Positions 8,864 through 16,969 of a stretch of DNA of 64,000 nucleotides are shown here, in pieces. Under the pieces are notes generated by a model. The model did not search any database and was not told where the DNA came from. It was given only the letters and a program-made list of their open reading frames with translations. The translations under genes and the position numbers were made by a program. Within the stretch, counting starts at the first letter, position 1, and each line of letters opens with the position of its first letter. This DNA is from Streptomyces sp. CG1 (GTDB lineage Bacteria > Actinomycetota > Actinomycetes > Streptomycetales > Streptomycetaceae). Location of the stretch: positions 3,224,001 through 3,288,000 of the forward strand of contig NZ_CP163518.1 of NCBI RefSeq assembly GCF_041080625.1. Direction: 5' to 3'.

Positions 8864-9142
8864 TCAGCCCGGGATCAAGCCGTCGTCGCTCAGCATCTCC
8901 CGGACCTGGGCCAGTGACGCGTCCGGTGCCGGAAGGATCAGCTCCGAGGGCTCCAGGGCGTCGGCCGGCAGCGGCGTGCCGAGGCGGCGGACGGAGTCGA
9001 GGAGGGCGCCGAGCGTGCGGCGGAAGCCCGCCTCGTCGCCGCCCTCCACCTCCTCCAGCAGCTCGTCGTCGAGCTTGTTCAGCTCGGCGAAGTGGGAGTC
9101 GGCCAGGTTCCACTGGCCCTCCCCCATGATCCGTACGATCAC
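8864..9142 (-). CDS. pspAA: PspA-associated protein PspAA
   Basis: This 92-residue acidic protein starts MIVRIMGEGQWNL and contains the run ELNKLDDELLEEVEGGDE. It is the actinobacterial partner encoded directly behind PspA. It has no membrane segment or catalytic motif. The gene lies 41 bp behind pspA on the same strand, so the two form an operon. It is thought to act with PspA in the envelope-stress response at the membrane face. Identity rests on the conserved neighbourhood and N-terminal sequence; the biochemical role of the family is poorly defined. Confidence 0.85.
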   Translation of the reverse strand: MIVRIMGEGQWNLADSHFAELNKLDDELLEEVEGGDEAGFRRTLGALLDSVRRLGTPLPADALEPSELILPAPDASLAQVREMLSDDGLIPG

Positions 9143-9183
9143 GTCGGCCTCCTCGGCTCGGGCCCCGGTGCCGGACTACTGCA

Positions 9184-9975
9184 CTACTGCTTGTCGAAGC
9201 GCGGGGTGTCCTGCGGCTGCTGCTGGGTCTGCCCCTGGCCGGTGCCGCCCTCGATGGCCTGCTGCGGGGAGCCTCCGGCCAGCTCGGCCTTCATGCGCTG
9301 CAGTTCCAGCTCTACATCCGTACCACCGGAGATGCGGTCCAGCTCGGCCGTCAGGTCGTCCTTGGCCATACCGGTCGGGTCGTCCAGGGCGCCGGAGGCG
9401 AGCAGCTCGTCGATGGCGCCGGCCCGGGCCTGGAGCTGGGCGGTCTTGTCCTCGGCGCGCTGGATGGCGAGGCCGACGTCGCCCATCTCCTCGGAGATGC
9501 CGGAGAAGGCCTCGCCGATCCGGGTCTGGGCCTGGGCGGCGGTGTAGGTGGCCTTGATGGTCTCCTTCTTCGTACGGAACGCGTCCACCTTGGCCTGGAG
9601 GCGCTGGGCCGCCAGGGTGAGCTTCTCCTCCTCGCCCTGGAGGGTGGCGTGCTGCGTCTCGAGGTCGGTGACCTGCTGCTGGAGGGCGGCGCGCCGGGAC
9701 AGCGCCTCGCGGGCCAGGTCCTCGCGGCCGAGCGCGAGCGCCTTGCGGCCCTGGTCCTCCAGCTTGGTGGACTGCTGCTGCAACTGGTTGAGCTGGAGTT
9801 CCAGGCGCTTGCGGCTGGTCGCCACGTCGGCGACACCGCGGCGCACCTTCTGCAGCAGCTCCAGCTGCTTCTGATACGAGTAATCGAGGGTCTCGCGCGG
9901 GTCCTCGGCCCGGTCAAGGGCTTTGTTCGCCTTCGCGCGGAAGATCATCCCCATACGCTTCATGACACCGCTCAT
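9184..9975 (-). CDS. pspA: Phage shock protein A (PspA/IM30 family)
   Basis: The 263-residue protein is almost entirely coiled coil (residues about 20-215), beginning MKRMGMIFRAKANKALDRAED and continuing with the family signature DYSYQKQLELLQKVRRGVAD. PspA oligomers bind stressed or damaged cytoplasmic membrane and limit proton leak. A Gln-rich tail (GTGQGQTQQQPQD) follows the coiled coil. I chose ATG 9975; an internal ATG at 9963 (MKRMGMIF) is possible. The gene heads a pspA-pspAA operon divergent from the DUF3043 gene. The 310-bp upstream gap must hold its promoter; I see no sigma-54 site, as expected for an actinobacterium. Confidence 0.93.
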   Translation of the reverse strand: MSGVMKRMGMIFRAKANKALDRAEDPRETLDYSYQKQLELLQKVRRGVADVATSRKRLELQLNQLQQQSTKLEDQGRKALALGREDLAREALSRRAALQQQVTDLETQHATLQGEEEKLTLAAQRLQAKVDAFRTKKETIKATYTAAQAQTRIGEAFSGISEEMGDVGLAIQRAEDKTAQLQARAGAIDELLASGALDDPTGMAKDDLTAELDRISGGTDVELELQRMKAELAGGSPQQAIEGGTGQGQTQQQPQDTPRFDKQ

Positions 9976-10285
9976 GGGCTTCGCGCGCCCCCTTCTGACG
10001 GACTCCAGCTCACAGATCCTGCGACAGGTCCCACAGTACGGGCCCTGACTCCATTACCGCACTGTTCGGGGATGGATACGCTCATCCCCAAGGACGACTG
10101 CGGACGCTATCGCTCCGGCGTGAGGAGTAGGTGGTCCTCGGGGTGGGCCTTTTCGAGGCTCCTCGGTGACCGCCGGGTGAAGCGCCTGCAACGTCCCCTC
10201 TGTCCCCCTACAGACGTCCGGTGTTGCCGGATCGTTCCCCGCCGGGCTGGGGTCCATGCCGGTGCAGCCCGTACCCTTGGGTTTT
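9976..10285. other. Divergent promoter region of pspA and the DUF3043 gene
   Basis: This 310-bp gap contains no convincing gene. On the plus strand TACCCT (10272-10277) lies 8 nt before the GTG of the DUF3043 gene and is a likely -10. On the minus strand I could not single out one pspA promoter. No strong hairpin was seen. Confidence 0.5.
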
Positions 10286-10882
10286 GTGTTCCGTAGCCGT
10301 GCCAAGGACGAGAAGGCTCCCGCCGACAAGACGCGGGTAGCCCTCTCCAAGCAGCCCCGTGACCCGCAGGCCCCGAAGGGCAGGCCCACGCCCAAGCGCA
10401 GTGAGGCCCAGACCCAGCGGCGCAGCGTGGCCAACACGCCCACCAACCGCAAGGAGGCCGCCAAGCGTCAGCGCGAGGAGCGGCGCGAGGCCCTGAATCG
10501 GCAGCGCCAGGCGCTGGCCACCGGTGACGAGCGCTATCTGCCCGCCCGGGACAAGGGCCCGGTCCGCAAGTTCGCCCGCGACTGGGTGGACTCGCGGTTC
10601 AACGTGGCGGAGTTCTTCCTGCCGCTCGCCGTGGTGATCCTCGTGCTGAGCGTGGTGCGGGTGCCGGCGATCCAGTCGATCGCGCTGCTGCTGTGGCTCG
10701 TGGTGATCGTGCTGATCGTGGCGGACGCGGCGTTCAGCGGCTTCCGCCTGAAGAAGCGCCTCAAGGAGAAGTTCCCCGACCAGAACACCCGTGGGGCGGT
10801 CCCGTACGCCCTGATGCGGTCCCTGCAGATGCGCCGACTCCGGCTGCCGAAGCCGCAGGTCAAGCGCGGAGAGCGGCCCTGA
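10286..10882 (+). CDS. DUF3043 membrane protein
   Basis: The 198-residue protein starts at GTG 10286 (MFRSRAKDEKAP), 8 nt behind the -10-like TACCCT, so the mRNA is probably leaderless. Residues 1-110 are hydrophilic and highly charged, with AAKRQREERREALNRQRQA. Two hydrophobic segments follow (FFLPLAVVILVLSVVRV and SIALLLWLVVIVLIVADAAF), then a basic tail (RLKKRLKEKFPD; MRRLRLPKPQVKRGERP). This layout defines the actinobacterial DUF3043 family, whose function is not known to me. Its stop codon overlaps the next gene by 4 bp (CTGA), so the two are probably co-translated. Confidence 0.85.
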   Translation: MFRSRAKDEKAPADKTRVALSKQPRDPQAPKGRPTPKRSEAQTQRRSVANTPTNRKEAAKRQREERREALNRQRQALATGDERYLPARDKGPVRKFARDWVDSRFNVAEFFLPLAVVILVLSVVRVPAIQSIALLLWLVVIVLIVADAAFSGFRLKKRLKEKFPDQNTRGAVPYALMRSLQMRRLRLPKPQVKRGERP

Positions 10883-11667
10883 GCGCAGAGGCCTTCACCG
10901 GGGGCGCGGCCGAGGCCTGGCTGAACAAGCTGGGCCGGCTGCGTGACGTCGTACGGCAGGAGCTGGTGGCCCGGCAGCTCGACGAGCAGATAGCCGGGCG
11001 GTTCCCGGTCGGGCAGCGGCTGCGGGTGCTCGACGTGGGCATGGGCCAGGGCACGCAGGCGCTGCGGCTGGCCCGGCTCGGCCATCAGGTGACCGGGGTC
11101 GAGCAGGACGCGACGATGATCGCCGCCGCGCGTGCGGCGCTGGCCGCGCAGCCGGAGGGCATCCGTGAGCGGGTGCGGCTGGTGCAGAGCGACGGCCGCG
11201 ACACCGGTGTGCACTTCCTGCCGGGCAGTTTCGACGTGGTGCTGTGCCACGGCGTGCTGATGTACGTCGAGGAACCGGACCCGCTGCTGGCGGGGCTGGC
11301 CCGGATGCTGGCGCCCGGCGGGCTGCTGTCCCTCCTGGTCCGCAACGGCGACGCGCTCGCCCTGCGGCCGGGCCTGTCCGGGGACTGGGCGGGCGCCCTG
11401 GCCGCCTTCGACACCACCGCCTACCGCAACCGCCTGGGCCTGGACGTCCGGGCCGACCGGCTGGCCAACCTCACCGTCACGCTCGCCGGGATCGCCGCCC
11501 CGCTGCACGCCTGGTACGGCGTGCGGGTCTTCACTGACACCGCCACGGACGACACGCCGATCCCGGACGACCTGGAGACGCTGCTGGCCGCCGAGGAGCG
11601 GGCCGGCCGCACCGACCCCTACCGCGGGGTGGCGGCGCTGCTCCACCTGTGCGGCGTACGGGGCTGA
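10879..11667 (+). CDS. Class I SAM-dependent methyltransferase, apparent CTG start
   Basis: The 262-residue protein has a Rossmann-type methyltransferase fold: motif I LRVLDVGMGQGTQALRLA, acidic motif II HQVTGVEQD, and the post-I region SFDVVLCHGVLMYVEEPDPLL. No ATG or GTG lies near the point where similarity to such proteins begins. The only well-placed start is CTG at 10879, which overlaps the upstream TGA as CTGA and has GGAGAG at 10868-10873, 5 nt before it. The next in-frame GTG (about 10963) would cut into the N-terminal helix. The substrate is unknown. The motif I variant GMGQG is typical of small-molecule or lipid methyltransferases of the Methyltransf_11 group. Co-expression with the DUF3043 gene is likely. 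Confidence 0.8.
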   Translation: MSAEAFTGGAAEAWLNKLGRLRDVVRQELVARQLDEQIAGRFPVGQRLRVLDVGMGQGTQALRLARLGHQVTGVEQDATMIAAARAALAAQPEGIRERVRLVQSDGRDTGVHFLPGSFDVVLCHGVLMYVEEPDPLLAGLARMLAPGGLLSLLVRNGDALALRPGLSGDWAGALAAFDTTAYRNRLGLDVRADRLANLTVTLAGIAAPLHAWYGVRVFTDTATDDTPIPDDLETLLAAEERAGRTDPYRGVAALLHLCGVRG

Positions 11668-11759
11668 GCCGTCGCCTCTTACCCGTGCGGCGTAAGGGAT
11701 CGGGCCCGTTCGGGGGAACACCTCGGGCCGGTCGATCAGCGGCCGGTGAGACTCGGGGC

Positions 11760-12833
11760 ATGGACGCTTCCCGTACCCGTGCCCTCGGCCGGGCCATATC
11801 CGCCGCCGCTCTGGTGTGCTGCGCCGTCCTCGCCGCCGGCTGCTCCCCCTCCGCCGCCCCGGCCGTGCGGGACACCGGCACCGCGACGACCGCGCCGGCG
11901 GCCGTGCCGATGGCCGCGAACGATCTGCAGAGCGAGTACCAGAAGGTCATCAAGGAGGTCCTGCCGTCGGTCGTGCAGATCGAGGCGCGCCGCGACCTGG
12001 GCTCCGGCGTGGTGTACGACGACAAGGGACACATCGTCACCAACGCGCATGTGGTCCAGTCGGAGAAGACCTTCAAGGTGACCGCGGCCAACAGCGAGGA
12101 GCCGCTCACCGCGCACCTGGTGTACTCCTACCCCGAGCAGGACCTGGCCGTGATCAAGCTGGACAAGGTGCCGGCCGGTCTGAAGGCGGCGACGTTCGGG
12201 GACTCCGAGAAGGTGCAGGTCGGCCAGATCGTGCTGGCCATGGGCTCACCGCTGGGGCTGTCGTCCAGCGTGACCCAGGGCATCGTCTCGGCGACCGGGC
12301 GGACCGTCAGCGAGGTGGGCGGGGGTACGGGCGCGACCCTCGCGAATCTGGTGCAGACCTCGGCCCCCATCAACCCCGGCAACAGCGGCGGCGCCCTGGT
12401 CAACCTGGACGGACAGGTCATCGGCATCCCGACGCTCGCCGCCGCCGACCCCAACCTCGGGGGCAGCGCGGCGCCCGGCATCGGGTTCGCCATCCCGGCG
12501 TCGATGGTGAAGACGATCGCCGACCAGATCGTGAAGGAAGGCAAGGTCGTCGACTCGGGCCGGGCCGCGCTCGGCATCACCGGGCGGACGGTGGTGGACG
12601 ACCGTTACCAGCCCGCCGGGGTGGCGGTGGTCAGCATCAAGAGCGGCGGCCCGGCCGACAAGGCAGGCCTGCGGGCGGGCGACATCATCACCAGGCTCGG
12701 GGACGAGCCGGTCACCACCATCACCTCCCTCTCGGAGGCACTGGCGGCGGACAAGCCGGGCCAGGACACGACGGTGACGTACCAGCGTGCCGGTGCCGAG
12801 AGGTCGGCGAAGGTGACGCTGGGCGAGCAGTGA
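11760..12833 (+). CDS. HtrA/DegP-like serine protease lipoprotein with PDZ domain
   Basis: The 357-residue protein begins with a lipoprotein signal peptide ending in the lipobox LAAGC (Cys near residue 28), so it is anchored outside the membrane. A trypsin-like domain follows with the triad His in VTNAHVV, Asp in QDLAVIKLD and Ser in PGNSGGALV. A C-terminal PDZ domain (GVAVVSIKSGGPADKAGLRAGD) supplies substrate recognition. This matches HtrA proteases and chaperones that deal with misfolded exported proteins. ATG 11760 is chosen because it gives a complete signal peptide; an upstream in-frame start would extend into non-signal sequence. It stands alone, closed by a hairpin at 12850-12874. The fold and triad are clear; the substrate is unknown. 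Confidence 0.92.
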   Translation: MDASRTRALGRAISAAALVCCAVLAAGCSPSAAPAVRDTGTATTAPAAVPMAANDLQSEYQKVIKEVLPSVVQIEARRDLGSGVVYDDKGHIVTNAHVVQSEKTFKVTAANSEEPLTAHLVYSYPEQDLAVIKLDKVPAGLKAATFGDSEKVQVGQIVLAMGSPLGLSSSVTQGIVSATGRTVSEVGGGTGATLANLVQTSAPINPGNSGGALVNLDGQVIGIPTLAAADPNLGGSAAPGIGFAIPASMVKTIADQIVKEGKVVDSGRAALGITGRTVVDDRYQPAGVAVVSIKSGGPADKAGLRAGDIITRLGDEPVTTITSLSEALAADKPGQDTTVTYQRAGAERSAKVTLGEQ

Positions 12834-12849
12834 GGGAGCGAGGCGGGAA

Positions 12850-12874
12850 GGGGTACGACCCGGGGCCGTACCCC
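12850..12874 (+). terminator. Hairpin terminator after the HtrA-like gene
   Basis: GGGGTACG (12850-12857) pairs with CGTACCCC (12867-12874), and the 9-nt loop has an internal CCC/GGG pairing. It sits 17 bp behind the stop codon. The following 180 bp to 13057 hold a short GGGGGTGCCCCC...TGGGGGAG palindrome (12991-13011), related at its ends to the repeats listed further on, and no gene. Confidence 0.65.
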
Positions 12875-13057
12875 TCGGGGCGGCCGGGCCCTTCTTCCGG
12901 ATCAGGCCGGCTCCCGGCGACTGCGCCTTCCAGCCGGGCCGAGCGGGGTCTGGTGCGTGCAGTTGCAAGGCGACCGACGACAACGCGGCTGGGGGTGCCC
13001 CCTCTGGGGGAGTGCGTGCCAGGGCCCGCGACCCCGGCAAGATCCGAAAGACGGGCC

Positions 13058-13270
13058 CTAGGCCGCGTCGGCGTGCAGGCTCATCGGCCCGTAGATCTCG
13101 GTGCTCTCCTCGAACAGCCGCACCTGGTCGGCCCCGCCCTCCAGCAGCGCCTTCCAGTGCTCCCCGATCCAGGACTCGGCATCCCCCTGCGTGGTGAACT
13201 CCTCGGGCTGCACCGCGGGCTGGACCTCCGTCCCGTCGGCCTTCTCGAACCGCCACGTCCATGCCGTCAT
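13058..13270 (-). CDS. Small conserved protein, 70 aa, unknown function
   Basis: A 70-residue protein begins MTAWTWRFEKADGTEV and ends MSLHADAA. A strong ribosome binding site, GGAGGACC, lies just before the ATG. The protein is acidic, with a Trp-rich N-terminus and the segment ESWIGEHWKALLEGG; it has no membrane segment. It resembles small single-domain Streptomyces proteins of unknown function. It is convergent with the HtrA gene and divergent from cobU, 79 bp away. Confidence 0.8.
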   Translation of the reverse strand: MTAWTWRFEKADGTEVQPAVQPEEFTTQGDAESWIGEHWKALLEGGADQVRLFEESTEIYGPMSLHADAA

Positions 13271-13349
13271 CCGGTCCTCCTTCGATCCGACACCTGCTGG
13301 AAGACTAGCCGGAAGCGCAAGACCTGATCGGAGGGGCGAAAATCGACCC

Positions 13350-14552
13350 GTGGAAGTGACTCTGCTCGGTACCGGTGCCCCGGCCGGACTGCCCCGGCCC
13401 GACTGCCCCTGCGCCGCCTGCGCGACGGCGCTGGGGCCGGATGCCCGGGCGGCGACGGCCGTGCTGGTGGACGGGACGCTGCTGCTCGACCTGACGCCGG
13501 GCGTGGCGTTCGCGGCGGCGCGGGCCGGGCATTCGCTGGGCGGGGTACGGCAGGTGCTGCTGTCGCATCCGCACGACGGACCGGCGGTGGAGGTGCCGGC
13601 CGGGCTGCCGCAGCCCGGCCGGGTGCCGGACGGGCGGGAGTTGGCGCTGCTGACGGGGCATCGGGTGCGGGCCGTGGCGATGGACGCGGGCGGCACCGGG
13701 TACGCGGTGACCGGGCCCGACGGGCAGCGGCTGCTGTATCTGCCGCCGGGCGGGGCGCCGGCCGGTCTGGAGACGGCGACGGCGGAGTCGTACCACCTCG
13801 TCCTCGCGGACGTCGCGGGCCGCCCGGACGCGCTGGCGCGGTTGCGGGCGGTGGGTTCGGTCGTTCCGACGACGGATGTGGTCGCCGTCCATCTCGACCA
13901 CGACGTGCCGCCGGGCACGGAGTTGCGCCGCCGGCTGGCGGCTGCCGGGGCGCGGGCGGTCCCGGACGGTACGACGCTGGCGGTCGGCGCGTACGAGGAC
14001 GTGCCGGACGTGCCGCTCCGGACGCTGGTCCTGGGCGGGGCGCGCTCGGGCAAGTCGGTGGAGGCCGAGCGGCGGCTGGAGTCCTTCCCGGACGTGCTGT
14101 ACGTGGCGACCGGCGGGACGCGGGGCGGGGACAGCGAGTGGGCGGAGCGGGTGGCCCTGCACCGGGAGCGGCGGCCGGGGTCGTGGCATACGGCGGAGAC
14201 GACGGATCTGGTGCCGCTGTTGCGGGAGGACGGTCCGCCGTTGCTGATCGACTGTCTGTCGCTGTGGCTGACGGATGTCATGGACTCCGTGGGGGCATGG
14301 GACGACGCGGAGTGGGCCGGCGGTGGGGAGAAGGTACTGCGGGAGCGGGTGCGGGAGCTGGCGGCCGCCGTGCGCGGTACGCGGCGGACCGTTGTCGCCG
14401 TGTCGAACGAGGTGGGGTCGGGGATCGTACCGGCGACCGCGTCCGGGCGGCGGTACCGGGATGAACTGGGGCGGCTGAACGCGGCGTTCGGGGCGGAGTG
14501 CGAGCAGGTGCTGCTGGTTGTCGCCGGTCAGGCGTCGGTGCTCCGGGGTTGA
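13350..14552 (+). CDS. cobU: Bifunctional adenosylcobinamide kinase/guanylyltransferase CobU with N-terminal hydrolase-like domain
   Basis: The C-terminal part (from about residue 228) is CobU. It has the P-loop GGARSGKSVEAE, the downstream LLIDCLSLWLTD region and the family ending VSNEVGSGIVPATASGRRYRDELG. CobU phosphorylates adenosylcobinamide and then adds GMP, giving AdoCbi-GDP for CobS. The N-terminal ~220 residues (VTLLGTGAPAGLPRPDCPCAACA, VLVDGTLLLDLTPG) resemble the PhnP/metallo-beta-lactamase fold, but the metal motif reads LLSHPHDGP instead of HxHxDH, so activity there is doubtful. The protein has 400 residues, about twice a stand-alone CobU. GTG 13350 is chosen; GTG 13356 is the alternative. 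It shares the cobalamin nucleotide-loop pathway with cobT and cobS nearby. Confidence 0.9.
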   Translation: MEVTLLGTGAPAGLPRPDCPCAACATALGPDARAATAVLVDGTLLLDLTPGVAFAAARAGHSLGGVRQVLLSHPHDGPAVEVPAGLPQPGRVPDGRELALLTGHRVRAVAMDAGGTGYAVTGPDGQRLLYLPPGGAPAGLETATAESYHLVLADVAGRPDALARLRAVGSVVPTTDVVAVHLDHDVPPGTELRRRLAAAGARAVPDGTTLAVGAYEDVPDVPLRTLVLGGARSGKSVEAERRLESFPDVLYVATGGTRGGDSEWAERVALHRERRPGSWHTAETTDLVPLLREDGPPLLIDCLSLWLTDVMDSVGAWDDAEWAGGGEKVLRERVRELAAAVRGTRRTVVAVSNEVGSGIVPATASGRRYRDELGRLNAAFGAECEQVLLVVAGQASVLRG

Positions 14553-14591
14553 GCGGCGCCCGGCCGGCGACTCACCCCCGGCCCGGCACCG

Positions 14592-15575
14592 TCAGCGGAC
14601 GGCCTTGCGCGCCACGATCCTGTACGCGTTGGAAAAAGAAGTACGGCGGACGAGCGGCGCCAGGACGTGGTCGAGGGCCGACGCCACGTCCAGCAGGGGC
14701 ACTGCGGCAAACCTCAGCAGGGCGTGGCGGGCCGAGGCCAGGGCGACGGCGCCTGAGAGGTCGTAGGGGATGTGCGGGGCCTGGCGGTCCGTGACGAGGA
14801 TCGTGCAGCCCAGCGCCTCCAGTTCCGCGCGCAGGTTGGGCAGTGGCATCAGGTGGAGGTGGCGGGGCTGGCCGTGCGGGAGCCACCATCTGCCGAGGAG
14901 CGCGGCGAACGTGCAGCGCGGGTCGGCGACTTCCACGACCAAGTGGCCGCCGGGGCGCAGGACCGTCAGGGCCGCGCGGAGTTCGGCGCGTGGGTCGGGG
15001 GTCTGCTCCAGGTGGCGGAACATGCTGACCACGTCGTAGCGGCCGCGCAGCCGGGCGGCCGTCCCCGGAGTGGCGAGGTAGCCGCGGTGGGCCTCCTCGA
15101 CCCGTTCCTCCAGCTGCGCCTGCTGCACCCGGGCCGTCAGGTCCAGGCCGTCGAAGCTCGTGTACGGGAAGAACTCCTTCGCCGCCTCGGGGAAGCCGGC
15201 GCGGCCGGTGCCCACGTCCAGCCAGCTCTCCGCCTCGGCCAGCGCCGACAGCTTGTAGGCGGTGGCGCGGTGCCGGCGGCGGACCGCACGGGAGGACAGC
15301 ACCCGGGCGGTGAACTCCTCCAAGTGCCGTACGTAGAAGTCCCGGTGGTAGAAGGTGAGCCCCTCCGCCGTGAGCCGGGGGTTCTGGAAGGCGTGGGCGC
15401 AGTCCCGGCACTGGTCGACGACGAACCTGCCCGGACGGTGGCGCAGCGGGTCGCTCGCGCGCAGCCGGGTGCGCAGCCGTGCGGAGCCGCACCAGGGGCA
15501 GTTCTCACGGCGCGGCTCGAGAAACGGGTCGGAGGACCGTGCGAGGGTCTTCGGGGTGACGGGCGAGGTCGGCAT
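14592..15575 (-). CDS. Class I methyltransferase with N-terminal zinc-ribbon
   Basis: The 327-residue protein starts with a Cys4 zinc-ribbon-like segment, CPWCGS at about residues 29-34 and CRDC at about 56-59. A methyltransferase domain follows with motif I in ESWLDVGTGRAGFPEAAKEF and a later VVEVADP strand. Proteins with this pairing often methylate sugars or lipids, but here the substrate is unknown. I chose ATG 15575 because AGGGAG sits 6 nt upstream of it; an in-frame ATG at 15596 has a poor ribosome binding site. It is transcribed convergently with cobU and divergently from cobT and has no obvious link to cobalamin. Confidence 0.82.
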   Translation of the reverse strand: MPTSPVTPKTLARSSDPFLEPRRENCPWCGSARLRTRLRASDPLRHRPGRFVVDQCRDCAHAFQNPRLTAEGLTFYHRDFYVRHLEEFTARVLSSRAVRRRHRATAYKLSALAEAESWLDVGTGRAGFPEAAKEFFPYTSFDGLDLTARVQQAQLEERVEEAHRGYLATPGTAARLRGRYDVVSMFRHLEQTPDPRAELRAALTVLRPGGHLVVEVADPRCTFAALLGRWWLPHGQPRHLHLMPLPNLRAELEALGCTILVTDRQAPHIPYDLSGAVALASARHALLRFAAVPLLDVASALDHVLAPLVRRTSFSNAYRIVARKAVR

Positions 15576-15695
15576 GGGCTGCTCCCTGAGCGACATTCCA
15601 CGACAAAACGGAAAGTATGGGATCCCGATCTTGGGTGCAATGACGTCGTAGGGGTGTGGTGGCCATGTGGCGCCGAAGCGTTCGTTCTCTGGCGG

Positions 15696-15708
15696 TACTG
15701 TTCGGCGA
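15696..15708 (+). promoter_or_regulatory. Likely leaderless promoter -10 of cobT
   Basis: TACTGT at 15696-15701 fits the TANNNT -10 consensus and ends 7 nt before the cobT ATG, leaving no room for a Shine-Dalgarno sequence. A leaderless transcript is inferred. The short leader also excludes a cobalamin riboswitch on this gene. Confidence 0.5.
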
Positions 15709-16833
15709 ATGAGCAGGCTTAATCTGGACGACTTCACCGATCTGATCGAGCGCCCGGACGGGGGCGTGCGCCGTGACGCCGAGGCCCGGCGGGAGCGCCA
15801 GATCGTGCCGGCCGGGGCGCTGGGCCGCCTCGACGAGCTGGGCGAGTGGCTGGCCGCCGCACAGAGCGCCGTACCGGTACGGCCCATCGAGCGGCCGCGG
15901 GTGATCCTCTTCGCCGGTGACCACGGCATCGCCGAACTGGGCGTCTCGGCACGGCCCGCGGGCGGTGCCGAGCAGCTGGTGCGGGCGGTGCTGGAGGGTG
16001 CGAGCCCGGTGTCCGTGCTCGCACGCCGGCAGGAGGTGCCCGTACGGATCGTGGACATGGCCCTGGACTGCGCACCGGACGCCTTCCCCGAGGACGTCGT
16101 ACGGCACCGGGTGCGGCGCGGCAGCGGCCGTATCGACATCGAGGACGCACTCACCCTGGACGAGGCCGAGGCGGCGCTGCGCACGGGCATCGCGGTCGCC
16201 GACGAGGAGGCCGACTCGGGTACGGACCTGGTGGTGCTCGGGGACGTCAGCGTGGGCGGGACCACGGCCGCGGCGGTGCTGATCGCCGCGCTGTGCGGGA
16301 CCGACGCGTCGGTGGTGACCGGGCGGGGCGGGCTCGCGATCGACGACCTGGCGTGGATGCGCAAGTGCGCGGCAATCCGGGACGCGCTCAGGCGGGCGCG
16401 GCCGGTGCTCGGGGACCAGCTGCAGCTGCTGGCGACCGTGGGCGGGGCCGACCTCGCGGCGATGACCGGGTTCCTGCTGCAGTGCGCGGTACGGAAGCTG
16501 CCGGTGATCCTGGACGGCGTCGTGGCCGCCGCCTGCGCGCTGGTCGGGCAGCGGATCGCCTTCCGCGCTCCGGACTGGTGGCTGGCCGGGCACGACAGCG
16601 GGGAGCCGGGGCAGGCGAAGGCGCTGGACCGGATGGCCCTGGAGCCGCTGCTGGAGCAGGGGGTGAAGGTCGGCGAGGGTGCGGGAGCCCTGCTGGCGCT
16701 TCCCCTGGTACGCAGTGCTGCCGCACTGGCCGCCGAGCTTCCCGAGAAGGAGCCGGAGGCCGAGAAGGAGCCTGCCGAGAAGGAGCCGGAAGACGCTTCC
16801 GAGAAGGAGCCGGAGGAGAAGGAGAGCCACTAG
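15709..16833 (+). CDS. cobT: Nicotinate-nucleotide:dimethylbenzimidazole phosphoribosyltransferase CobT
   Basis: CobT activates the lower-ligand base of cobalamin by making alpha-ribazole phosphate from nicotinate mononucleotide and DMB. The 374-residue protein shows FAGDHGIAELGVSA, GDVSVGGTTAAA and the catalytic-Glu motif VKVGEGAGALLALPL near residue 330. The core ends at about residue 345. After that comes a charged tail built of four EKEP/EKEPE-type repeats that ordinary CobT proteins lack. The start ATG follows a -10-like TACTGT by 7 nt, so translation is probably leaderless. It shares the pathway with cobU and cobS but is not in an operon with either. Confidence 0.94.
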   Translation: MSRLNLDDFTDLIERPDGGVRRDAEARRERQIVPAGALGRLDELGEWLAAAQSAVPVRPIERPRVILFAGDHGIAELGVSARPAGGAEQLVRAVLEGASPVSVLARRQEVPVRIVDMALDCAPDAFPEDVVRHRVRRGSGRIDIEDALTLDEAEAALRTGIAVADEEADSGTDLVVLGDVSVGGTTAAAVLIAALCGTDASVVTGRGGLAIDDLAWMRKCAAIRDALRRARPVLGDQLQLLATVGGADLAAMTGFLLQCAVRKLPVILDGVVAAACALVGQRIAFRAPDWWLAGHDSGEPGQAKALDRMALEPLLEQGVKVGEGAGALLALPLVRSAAALAAELPEKEPEAEKEPAEKEPEDASEKEPEEKESH

Positions 16834-16969
16834 GCGGGTTTCGGCCGGTTCGGCACTGCCGGATTCCGCCGTCTCGGCCGAACGCCGTTGCGGCGGAAAA
16901 GATCGGCAGGTGCCGCTTCCCGGCGGAAAAGTGCGGTTCGTCAGGGCAGCGCCCATATGATCCTGACCC
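16834..16969 (+). promoter_or_regulatory. Promoter of the MprF-like gene with repeated CGGCGGAAAA
   Basis: TATGAT at 16956-16961 ends 8 nt before ATG 16970 and is a good -10 for a leaderless mRNA. The 10-mer CGGCGGAAAA occurs twice upstream (about 16890 and 16921), 31 bp apart, close to three helical turns. These are candidate activator sites, but nothing in the window names the factor. Confidence 0.4.

Noticed and set aside
13101..13349. Upstream extension of cobU to 13101
   Set aside because: This overlaps the small minus-strand gene with its strong ribosome binding site; family similarity begins at VEVTLLGTG.
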